NCBI GenBank assembly: GCA_003161515.1
Contig: PMOH01000082.1
Location: forward strand, 3,698-12,724
Source: Deltaproteobacteria bacterium
GTDB lineage: Bacteria > Desulfobacterota > Binatia > Binatales > Binataceae
DNA: 9,027 nt
Direction: 5' to 3'
Shown: piece by piece, positions 1 through 5,386 of the stretch
Position numbering within the stretch: position 1 is the first letter of the stretch
How the letters are laid out: every line of letters starts with the position of its first letter
The notes under the pieces: generated by a model
Database searches by the model: none
What the model was told of the DNA's origin: nothing
Seen by the model: the letters and a program-made list of their open reading frames with translations, nothing else
Position numbers and translations under genes: made by a program

Positions 1-839
1 AGTTGGCGCGCGACTTCTTCGAGCGTCGGCGGGACCAGCAGGTACACGCCGCTGCGGCTCGACAATGCGCCAAACGGCTGTCCCGCATCGGTTTTGAACG
101 CTCGCATCGCGGCCCGTGCGGCGCCGTAGTTGGTCGGATTGCTGAGATCGGTGTTGCTGGCGTAGGCCAACTGCCACAGTCCGACGCCGGTGTTGGCGCG
201 GCCGTCCACGCCGTAGCGGAATTCGCGGCGGTTGAAGACCGCTTCGTCCGCGACATTAGTCATTCGCGTGACTGCGTATTCGCGGCGGAGCTGAAAGATG
301 AATGGGCGAATCACGCGGGACGCATCGATCAGGTACCAGTACGCGCCGGTCCCGCTCGAGTTGATATTCGACGCCGCGGTATCGGCCTGGCCCAGCAACC
401 CGACCGGATGAGTCGCCGAAAAGAACGGCTGCCCGTCGAAGCCGACGACGTCGGTGGGATTGACTACTGCGTCTTTGATCATCGCGAACAGCAGCATGTC
501 GGGATGCACCTTGGTGTCCCATCCGAGCTGTTCGATGATCGGCTCGTAGGCGCCGTAGGTATCGTCTTCGATATCATTTCGATCAATAGCCACTGTGTCT
601 TCGAAGTTCCGATTGACTATTGTGTATTCATGTGTCTCGAGCGCCTGGATTACTCTGTCGCCCAGCCATTCGCGGAACTTGGTAGTGCGGCCGAGCCACG
701 GATAGGTAGTCTGGCGCGAGGCCGAGCGCACGACGCTGGTGATTTGCTCGTAGTACGACGGCGGCTTCTCGAATCCGCGCTGGAAGACGACGTCGAAGCC
801 GGTGAACAATGCGGTCAGATTTGCTGAACTGATTTCCAT
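1..839 (-). CDS. Mu-like phage major head (capsid) protein gpT, C-terminus cut by window edge
   Basis: This is the major head subunit that forms the phage capsid shell, of the Mu gpT family. I translated the minus strand by hand from the ATG at 837-839. It is open for 279 complete codons to the window edge and begins MEISSANLTALFTGFDVVFQ. From memory of Mu gpT, collinear landmarks include a YPWLG block near residue 46, a THEYTIVNRNFEDTVAIDR-type block near 69-87, GQPFFSATHP near 140, YLIDASRVIRPFIFQLRRE near 168-186, and a VPPTLEEVARQL end. Mu gpT is about 305 residues, so roughly 25-30 residues lie beyond the edge. GAGGA sits 9 bases before the ATG. It is the last visible gene of the capsid operon, 40 bases after the decoration-like gene. 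The stretch around 540-660 is less GC-rich and uses ATA, ACA and CGA codons, unlike the rest. The family call is firm; whether particles are still made is unknown. Confidence 0.93.
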   Translation of the reverse strand, partial: MEISSANLTALFTGFDVVFQRGFEKPPSYYEQITSVVRSASRQTTYPWLGRTTKFREWLGDRVIQALETHEYTIVNRNFEDTVAIDRNDIEDDTYGAYEPIIEQLGWDTKVHPDMLLFAMIKDAVVNPTDVVGFDGQPFFSATHPVGLLGQADTAASNINSSGTGAYWYLIDASRVIRPFIFQLRREYAVTRMTNVADEAVFNRREFRYGVDGRANTGVGLWQLAYASNTDLSNPTNYGAARAAMRAFKTDAGQPFGALSSRSGVYLLVPPTLEEVARQ

Positions 840-879
840 CTAATTTTTTCCTCAGTGAAAGTTCATCCAAACGAAGTCG

Positions 880-1362
880 TTATGCCGACGCGGTTGATTG
901 GTGCCAGAAATCGACCCAGACCTGGCCGCTCGGATCGATTGCGACTACCGTCCCGGCCGCCGCGTATTGCTGGACGCCCGCGCCGCTGGCGCGATCGGTC
1001 GCGGTGACGTTGTTGTCGTCGAGTGCGAAGCACACCAGTCCGACTTGCGCCGCGCCGACGGTTCCGTCAGTCGCGTAAAGGAACACGCCCTTGCGCGCGG
1101 TGATCGAAATTGCGCCCGCGGTTCCCGGATTGTTGATCGCGTTCTGACCCGGGATTCCGCTCTTGACGTATTCCGCGCGCCCCACGACCTTGAGCGCGTT
1201 GGCGACGGTGGTGGTCGCCGACGCCGGCACCGCGTTGCCGGCCGCATTCAGCGCGACCATCCCGCCGAGGTAAACGTTGGTGTTCGCCTCGACCGGGTAA
1301 ACCCGCATCCTGCCGCCATCAGCCATCTCGGGCGTATTTCTCGAATTGGTTAGAGCCGCCAT
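880..1362 (-). CDS. Probable capsid decoration/cement protein of the Mu-like head module
   Basis: This is a 160-residue small protein encoded between the prohead protease and the major head protein. Mu-like and other tailed phages often encode a small head-decoration or cement protein at this position. The sequence is rich in Ala, Val, Gly and Thr. It shows beta-rich, barrel-like patterning: VYLGGMVALNAAG near 30-42, a GVFLYATDG strand near 92-100, VGLVCFALDDN near 106-116 and VVAIDPSGQVWVDF near 138-151. This resembles DUF2190-like cement folds, but I cannot confirm that family by eye. There is no signal peptide or membrane segment. AGGTG lies just upstream of the ATG at 1360-1362, and the gap from the protease stop is 34 bases, which fits a single transcript. 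The role rests mainly on gene order and composition. Confidence 0.65.
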   Translation of the reverse strand: MAALTNSRNTPEMADGGRMRVYPVEANTNVYLGGMVALNAAGNAVPASATTTVANALKVVGRAEYVKSGIPGQNAINNPGTAGAISITARKGVFLYATDGTVGAAQVGLVCFALDDNNVTATDRASGAGVQQYAAAGTVVAIDPSGQVWVDFWHQSTASA

Positions 1363-1396
1363 CTTTTCACCTTTTTTTAGTATTAGGAGCTGCGAG

Positions 1397-1978
1397 TTAG
1401 TCCTGGTTGTTCCGAAGGTCCGTACTGCGAGTTGCTGCGTTGCGAAGGTCTGCGTCGGCGCGCTCGAGGCTCAGGAAGTCCGCGCGTCCGCGCTTGCGCC
1501 GCACAAACTCCGAATGCTTGAGTCCGAGTTGCGCGCAGATTGCGAGTTCCGCGGCGTTGAGTCCGACGTCCGCGCGCCGGTCGGCCGGCGGCTGTCCCGA
1601 CAGGCCGAGGTTCTCGCCGAGGATCGACGGCTGCTTGGCCGCGAACGCATTGAAGCCGCGCGCGTCGGCCGCGCAGTACGCAATTGCCCACTCGCGCTGC
1701 GCCGGGACGATCTTGCCCGCGCGAATTGCGTCTTCGACCGTATGCGCGGCTCGTTCGCGTGCGCGATCGGCCTTGAGCGCATTGAGTTCGGTGAGCGCGC
1801 GCTCGAACTCGGCGATCGCGACGTAGTGCGCGGGGTCGTGTGCATGCGTGCTAGTCGATTGTGACGCCGCCGCATCGCCGGCCGCGCGCAGTTCGCGCAC
1901 TTTGGCGACAACGTCGGCGACCGTCGCGTCGCCATCGAGATTCAGCAGCTCGCGCAATTCCTGAGTTGGAAATTCCAT
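1397..1978 (-). CDS. Putative internal-start scaffold protein (Mu Z-like), in frame within the protease gene
   Basis: An in-frame ATG at codon 191 of the protease (1976-1978) begins MEFPTQELRELLNLDG. It is preceded by AAGGA at 1986-1990 with a 7-base spacer, a better ribosome site than the protease itself has. Translation from here would give a 193-residue protein made only of the helical, charged C-terminal half. In Mu the scaffold protein Z is produced from an in-frame internal start of gene I, and several tailed phages use the same design. The start falls just after the low-complexity joint that ends the protease domain, which is where such a start is expected. The site and frame are read directly; production of the separate protein is inferred. 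Confidence 0.7.
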   Translation of the reverse strand: MEFPTQELRELLNLDGDATVADVVAKVRELRAAGDAAASQSTSTHAHDPAHYVAIAEFERALTELNALKADRARERAAHTVEDAIRAGKIVPAQREWAIAYCAADARGFNAFAAKQPSILGENLGLSGQPPADRRADVGLNAAELAICAQLGLKHSEFVRRKRGRADFLSLERADADLRNAATRSTDLRNNQD

Positions 1979-2548
1979 CTGTTCGTCCTTGGTTTGGTTG
2001 TGTGCGGCCGCTGTGCGCGACGCCGCGATCGCGGTCAAATGAAGATTGGGATTGTTGGTGAGTCCGGCCCGCAGCAGGCGCGTGACGACTCCGTCTTTCG
2101 GATCGAACTGGAACACGGGCGATACGTAGCGGTACTCGCGCGCGACGATCGAACTGGCCGCCCGCGCGGTCCATTCGACGCGTCCCCAGACTGCGCCGCT
2201 GCGCACTTCGAGTTCGCGAATCCATCCGGCGGCGGGAGCGGGCCGTCCCTCGGGCGCGCCGAAGTCGGTCGCATGGTCGTAGTCAATCGGGAGGCCGGCG
2301 TTCATCTGGAGCGCGGTGGTGGACGCGATGACCGCGGTCGGATCGTCGAGGCGAAATGGCCCGCGTCCGTCGCGGCCGTAGAAGACGCCGGCGGGGAGCA
2401 ACTCGATCCATTCGGGGGCTGCTGCGGTAGCGTCAGCCGAGGTCGGTGCGGAGGCGGGCGCACCGGCGGTATCGATCACGAACGAAGGAATCAGTTTGCC
2501 CGCCCGCGTCTCGCTCTCACCGCCGGTGCGTGTAATGAGGTGTTCCAT
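1397..2548 (-). CDS. Mu I-like prohead protease with C-terminal scaffold region
   Basis: This 383-residue protein belongs to the Mu-like phage I family, which matures the prohead and removes the scaffold during capsid assembly. The N-terminal half carries family landmarks: GVFYGRDGRGPF near 54-65, LPIDYDHATD near 86-95 (the conserved D-x-x-H-like block), AGWIRELEVR near 107-116, YVSPVFQFD near 141-149 and LTNNPNLHLTAI near 163-174. A low-complexity joint follows near 175-190. The C-terminal half is charged and helical, with probable coiled coil at about 208-275, as expected of a scaffold. It ends with an AELAICAQLGL-type segment near 333-343 that recurs in this family. The start is the first in-frame ATG after an upstream stop; no good Shine-Dalgarno precedes it, which is odd for a phage head gene. 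It appears to be first in its operon, with no head genes upstream. The family assignment is strong; the catalytic residues are not proven by eye. Confidence 0.92.
   Translation of the reverse strand: MEHLITRTGGESETRAGKLIPSFVIDTAGAPASAPTSADATAAAPEWIELLPAGVFYGRDGRGPFRLDDPTAVIASTTALQMNAGLPIDYDHATDFGAPEGRPAPAAGWIRELEVRSGAVWGRVEWTARAASSIVAREYRYVSPVFQFDPKDGVVTRLLRAGLTNNPNLHLTAIAASRTAAAHNQTKDEQMEFPTQELRELLNLDGDATVADVVAKVRELRAAGDAAASQSTSTHAHDPAHYVAIAEFERALTELNALKADRARERAAHTVEDAIRAGKIVPAQREWAIAYCAADARGFNAFAAKQPSILGENLGLSGQPPADRRADVGLNAAELAICAQLGLKHSEFVRRKRGRADFLSLERADADLRNAATRSTDLRNNQD
1986..1990 (-). promoter_or_regulatory. Internal ribosome binding site for the scaffold start
   Basis: AAGGA on the minus strand lies 7 bases upstream of the ATG at codon 191 of the protease gene. 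Both position and spacing are near ideal, which is the main evidence for a separately translated scaffold. Confidence 0.7.
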
Positions 2549-2585
2549 CGAGGGGCATTGTGCATCTAGATTTCGAATTGCATAA

Positions 2586-2602
2586 GGCTGAACAGTTCAG
2601 CC
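2586..2602. promoter_or_regulatory. Perfect 17-bp dyad upstream of the capsid operon, operator-like
   Basis: GGCTGAACAGTTCAGCC has perfect 8-base arms around a single central A. A further CTGAAC half-site follows at 2603-2608. The one-base centre makes a stem-loop unlikely and favours binding of a dimeric protein. It lies 37 bases upstream of the protease ATG, where a promoter would be expected. The spacing does not fit the LexA box types I know (GAAC-N4-GTTC or GAAC-N7-GTTC), so the regulator is unknown. Confidence 0.45.
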
Positions 2603-2692
2603 CTGAACTTTTGTGGCTATGAGCTCTCCGCTGGCCCTTCTCCCTTGTGGAGACGGGCATCAGAAAGCGAGCATCGCGAGCTTCTTCGGAGC

Positions 2693-2712
2693 CGCGGGCA
2701 GGGCCGCCCGCG
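2693..2712. repeat. GC-rich inverted repeat in intergenic DNA
   Basis: CGCGGGC at 2693-2699 and GCCCGCG at 2706-2712 form a 7-bp stem with a 6-base loop. There is no T-run on either side, so a rho-independent terminator is unlikely. It resembles dispersed intergenic palindromes common in high-GC soil bacteria. Confidence 0.4.
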
Positions 2713-3139
2713 CCACTAAATCACCGGAGTGCGCTTCAGGCCGCAGTGCAGTGGCGCGGAGCCGCCGAATCGATCGACATACGACGTGCTGATTTTTTCT
2801 GGATCGGGGCGTCCGCGATCGCCAGGTTACTATCGGAACCGTCCTGCACGTTTGGGCGTTCATTGTCCAAAGGGCGGGTTGCTATGCTCCTTGAATGCTT
2901 TCGGATTTCAAGGGCCATTATTTCGTAGAAGATACGAAGCCGAATGAACCGCCATCGCGACATCACTGCCTACGATGCGGCATCAGAGCTGAACTGAGGT
3001 CGGACGGCTCGATAGATTTTCTCAACGGCAGCGCAGTCGTCGGGATAAGCGGTAGTGTTGAACTCGACACACTACTCGAAGCACCAGCGTGCAAATGAGC
3101 CGCCGAGCTTGGGACACTCTGACTTTTCCGACAGAACCA

Positions 3140-3201
3140 AATGACGCCACTGACGATTTGAAATGACGCCACCTCATTTCGGATCGGTTCGAATGACGCC
3201 A
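3140..3201 (+). repeat. Three direct repeats of AATGACGCCA
   Basis: Identical 10-mers begin at 3140, 3162 and 3192, so the offsets are 22 and 30 bases, near two and three helical turns. They lie 21-22 bases upstream of the -35-like element of the propeller gene. Same-face spacing of this kind suits a protein-binding array: either an activator site set or the multiple transposase sites that IS21-family elements carry at their ends. No transposase gene is present, so the second reading would require a relic end. Confidence 0.5.
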
Positions 3202-3222
3202 GTACTCGCCTGACTCCCAGCC

Positions 3223-3249
3223 TTGCCGCAGTGGGGCAAGTTGTATAAG
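3223..3249 (+). promoter_or_regulatory. Probable sigma-70-type promoter of the secreted propeller gene
   Basis: TATAAG at 3244-3249 matches the -10 consensus at five of six bases. TTGCCG at 3223-3228 matches the -35 at four of six, with a 15-base spacer, slightly short. Transcription would begin about 18-20 bases before the ATG, leaving room for the strong GGAGGA ribosome site at 3265-3270. An inverted repeat, CTTGCC (3222-3227) and GGCAAG (3235-3240), overlaps the -35 and spacer and could be an operator. Confidence 0.45.
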
Positions 3250-3274
3250 TCGGAGTGCACAAGGGGAGGAGCAA

Positions 3275-4276
3275 ATGAACATCGCGGCAATGATGAACTT
3301 CGATTCGATCCGCTGGCGGCGTCTGGGCGCGGCGATTGCGCTTGCAATGCTGATTTGCGCGGCGCCGGCCCGCGCATGGTGCGCGAGCGCGGACCTGTGG
3401 GTAGCGGTGTATAACAGCGAAAAGATTGAGGCATACACACCAGGACAACTGAAGACCAGCGGGACTCCATCGCCAATTAGTCTGGACAACAGCCCAGCGG
3501 CGGGTCTCGCGTTCGACAAGTCTCACAACCTTTGGGCCGTTCTTAACGGCGACGAGGTGGTGGAATTTACTGCCGCGCAAATCAAGAACCTGAAAAACGA
3601 TTCGATGCCCACGCCCAACGCGATCATCACGAGCGGTACGTTTACCGATATCGGTGGATGCAACTTCGACCGTCAGGGCAACCTGTGGACGGTGGACTTC
3701 GTGAACCACTCGCTCAATGAACTGTCGAAAGCACAACTGGATGCGGGCAGCGGGAATCCGACGCCCGCCATCGTCATCACTTCGTCCGATCTGGCCGCTG
3801 CGAGCTTTGTGACGTTCGACAAAGCGGGGAACGCGTGGACAGATGGCAACGGCGGGATCGCGGAATTCTCAGCCAGCCAACTGACCAGCGGCGGCAGCAA
3901 GCCGGCCAACATCGTGCTGACCGACGACGGCAGCAACACCAGCCTTAACGAGCCGGGAGAGATCGCGTTCGATAAGAAGGGCAACCTTTGGATCACCAAC
4001 GATGGCGCCAACACCGTGGTCGAGTATGCGAAGGATCAACTGAGCAGCTCGGGCAGCCCCGAGCCGAAGGTGAAGCTGAGCAGCGCTGTTTTTAACGGAC
4101 CATGGGGCGCGGTGTTCGACAGCAAGGGCGATCTGCTGATTATGAACTTCCACAACGGAACGATCGCGAAGTTCCGAGCCAAGCAGTTGAAGGGGAGTGG
4201 CGCGCCGGTTCCCGCGGTCTCAGTGCTGGGTGGCGGAGCAGCTCCCTTCCAGATTATCTTCGGGCCGGCTACGTAG
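3275..4276 (+). CDS. Secreted six-bladed NHL/SMP-30-like beta-propeller protein
   Basis: This is a 333-residue exported protein of unknown ligand. The N-terminus has a basic stretch (RWRR, 13-16), a hydrophobic core (about 18-33) and signal-peptidase I sites after ARA34 or ASA39; the cysteine context is not a lipobox. The mature part is a tandem repeat with the pattern FDxxGNLWxxxxxxxxxxEF-x-QL-x-SGxPxP. Copies begin near residues 80, 131, 181, 232 and 281. A half-repeat at 41-67 is completed by the terminal FQIIFGP, a typical circular closure giving six blades. This resembles NHL and SMP-30/gluconolactonase-type propellers, but the metal and catalytic residues of gluconolactonases are not evident, so binding rather than catalysis is more likely. 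The start is supported by GGAGGA five bases before the ATG and an upstream promoter-like site. It is monocistronic as far as can be seen, divergent from the capsid operon. Confidence 0.82.
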   Translation: MNIAAMMNFDSIRWRRLGAAIALAMLICAAPARAWCASADLWVAVYNSEKIEAYTPGQLKTSGTPSPISLDNSPAAGLAFDKSHNLWAVLNGDEVVEFTAAQIKNLKNDSMPTPNAIITSGTFTDIGGCNFDRQGNLWTVDFVNHSLNELSKAQLDAGSGNPTPAIVITSSDLAAASFVTFDKAGNAWTDGNGGIAEFSASQLTSGGSKPANIVLTDDGSNTSLNEPGEIAFDKKGNLWITNDGANTVVEYAKDQLSSSGSPEPKVKLSSAVFNGPWGAVFDSKGDLLIMNFHNGTIAKFRAKQLKGSGAPVPAVSVLGGGAAPFQIIFGPAT

Positions 4277-4320
4277 GTCAGCGCGATTTGGTGCTTGTCT
4301 GGCAGGGCAGGCGTTGGTTT

Positions 4321-4478
4321 TCATCCTCAGCGCAGCGGGCATCGCTCGGAATGCCCGCGCTATGAGTATGAGAACAAAGGAGCGCTGCGCGATTTCAGAA
4401 ACCGGAACCGGCTTCGCGTGCGCGAAGCTGTCCGAGATCCTTCCTCCCGTCGCGTTGCTCCCGTCGTCAGGATGACAC
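4321..4478. repeat. Short palindromic intergenic repeat element
   Basis: The gap between the propeller gene and the ATPase is filled by structured repeat DNA. TCATCCT at 4321-4327 is matched in inverted orientation by AGGATGA at 4469-4475, giving imperfect terminal inverted repeats. Two internal hairpins are present: GCGGGCAT/ATGCCCGC (4335-4342 with 4351-4358) and GCTTCGCG/CGCGAAGC (4411-4418 with 4421-4428). The right edge (4450-4478) recurs inverted at 8999-9027 with 28 of 29 bases identical. This looks like a non-autonomous dispersed intergenic repeat of the REP or MITE type. In RNA it would fold strongly and may help end the propeller transcript, though no T-run follows. Confidence 0.65.
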
Positions 4479-4481
4479 CAA

Positions 4482-5288
4482 ATGAAAACTGGATCGGATG
4501 TGATCGAAGTTAATGCGCTGCGGGTCGAGCGCGAGGCTGTCATTCTTGAGTCGATCGATTGGCGGGTCGAACGCGGACAGCATTGGGCGATTCTTGGAGC
4601 CAACGGCTCGGGGAAGACTTCGCTCCTGCGCGCGCTGACTGGATACCTGCCGCCTACCGCCGGAGAAATTCGAGTACTCGGTGAGACTTACGGGCGCTTT
4701 GATTGGCGCGATCTGAGGACGCGGATCGGGCTGGTCAGTTCGAGCGTGCATCAGATGATGGACGACAATGAGACCGCGCTCAAAGCTGTTGTCAGCGGAC
4801 GTTATGCGCAGATTGGCTATTGGGGTGAGATGCGCGATCGGGATCGGCGCGCGGCCGACGCAATCTTGCGCAGGATCGAAGCGCACCATCTTCGCGAGCG
4901 TCCGTGGCGATTTCTTTCGCAGGGCGAGCGGCAGCGCGTGCTGATCGGGCGAGCGCTGATGTGCTCGCCACGGCTGATGATTCTCGACGAGCCGTGCGCG
5001 GGACTCGATCCGGTCGCGCGCGAGCACTTCCTGCAATTCATTCAGCGCATCGCGCGCCTCCGCGGCGCGCCCACGATGGTGCTGGTGACGCATCACGTCG
5101 AGGAAGTCGTCCCGATTTTTTCGCACGTGCTGATACTCAAATCGGGCCGCGTACTCGCCAGTGGACCGCGCGCTCGAGTACTCACTTCCGCGACGCTGTC
5201 GAAGGCCCTCGAGGCTCCGGTGCGTCTTAGTCGCGCACGCGGTAGATACTCACTTAGCGTCCGGGCTCATCGCGGAATAGTCATTTGA
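4482..5288 (+). CDS. Stand-alone ABC-type ATPase, YlmA/ModF-like
   Basis: This 268-residue protein is a single ABC nucleotide-binding domain with all ATP-hydrolysis motifs: Walker A GANGSGKT (39-46), signature LSQGERQRVLIGRAL (145-159), Walker B LMILDE (165-170), D-loop GLD (174-176) and H-loop VTHHVEE (202-208, His204). The usual Q-loop glutamine position is Ser-rich (GLVSSSVHQ, 83-91), which with HWAILGANGSG and GYWGE resembles the YlmA/ModF group of ABC proteins from memory. No permease or binding-protein gene is adjacent, so the substrate is unknown and a soluble, non-transport role is possible. The ATG at 4482 has AGGA 9 bases upstream, inside the repeat edge. A GTG at 4500 (residue 7, just before IEV) is an alternative start that fits family N-termini. 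It converges on the large surface-protein gene across a hairpin terminator. Confidence 0.88.
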   Translation: MKTGSDVIEVNALRVEREAVILESIDWRVERGQHWAILGANGSGKTSLLRALTGYLPPTAGEIRVLGETYGRFDWRDLRTRIGLVSSSVHQMMDDNETALKAVVSGRYAQIGYWGEMRDRDRRAADAILRRIEAHHLRERPWRFLSQGERQRVLIGRALMCSPRLMILDEPCAGLDPVAREHFLQFIQRIARLRGAPTMVLVTHHVEEVVPIFSHVLILKSGRVLASGPRARVLTSATLSKALEAPVRLSRARGRYSLSVRAHRGIVI

Positions 5289-5300
5289 TTAGTCAGTCGC

Positions 5301-5314
5301 CGATTAGCTAATCG
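5301..5314. repeat. 14-bp perfect palindrome after the ATPase gene
   Basis: CGATTAGCTAATCG is fully self-complementary with no loop. It lies between the ATPase stop and the terminator hairpin. It may be a protein site or simply part of the AT-richer intergenic spacer; nothing further supports a function. Confidence 0.35.
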
Positions 5315-5322
5315 CCAAATGT

Positions 5323-5352
5323 GAAGCGGCGAGCCCGGGGGCTCGCCGCTTC
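5323..5352. terminator. Strong hairpin, probable bidirectional terminator between convergent genes
   Basis: GAAGCGGCGAGCCC (5323-5336) pairs perfectly with GGGCTCGCCGCTTC (5339-5352) across a 2-base loop, a 14-bp GC-rich stem. It sits between the stop of the plus-strand ATPase and the stop of the minus-strand surface-protein gene, 35 bases from each. The T-tracts are short on both sides (TTATTAG further on plus, ATTTGG on minus), so it may be a non-canonical intrinsic terminator or a 3'-end stabilising stem serving both transcripts. Confidence 0.75.
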
Positions 5353-5386
5353 GTTGCGTGCGTTATTAGTTGCGATACCGACTCGG

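Larger units (their letters stand above)
2549..3274. other. Intergenic region without a convincing gene, between the capsid operon and a divergent host gene
   Basis: About 0.7 kb separates the minus-strand protease start from the plus-strand propeller start. Short open frames exist on both strands (for example 2736-2966 minus and 2895-3098 plus), but none has a good ribosome site or a recognisable domain. The stretch contains a 17-bp dyad (2586-2602), a 7-bp-arm GC hairpin (2693-2712) within sequence that looks like intergenic repeat DNA, three 10-bp direct repeats (3140-3201) and a probable promoter (3223-3249). No portal, terminase or head-morphogenesis remnant was seen, though these would precede an I-type protease in an intact Mu-like phage. 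The region probably contains the phage/host junction, but no attachment-site duplication can be identified from this window. Confidence 0.6.

Noticed and set aside
3..827. A 274-residue plus-strand open frame at the left edge
   Set aside because: It is antisense to the major head gene, whose minus-strand translation matches the Mu gpT family throughout. High GC keeps the opposite strand open.
898..1353. Plus-strand frame opposite the decoration-like gene
   Set aside because: Arg-rich composition typical of an antisense shadow; the minus-strand gene has a good ribosome site and fits the operon.
2586..2608. LexA/SOS box for prophage induction
   Set aside because: The GAAC and GTTC half-sites are separated by one base, not the 4 or 7 of known GAAC/GTTC LexA boxes, so only an unnamed operator is claimed.
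2895..3098. 67-residue plus-strand frame beginning MLSDFKGHYF, which briefly recalled the start of IS6-type transposases
   Set aside because: The resemblance ends after a few residues, no DDE-type region follows and there is no ribosome site.
3140..3201. Short CRISPR array
   Set aside because: The repeats are only 10 bases with unequal 12- and 20-base gaps and no cas genes are near.
2963..3736. 257-residue minus-strand frame
   Set aside because: It overlaps the propeller gene in antisense for most of its length, with no recognisable domain.
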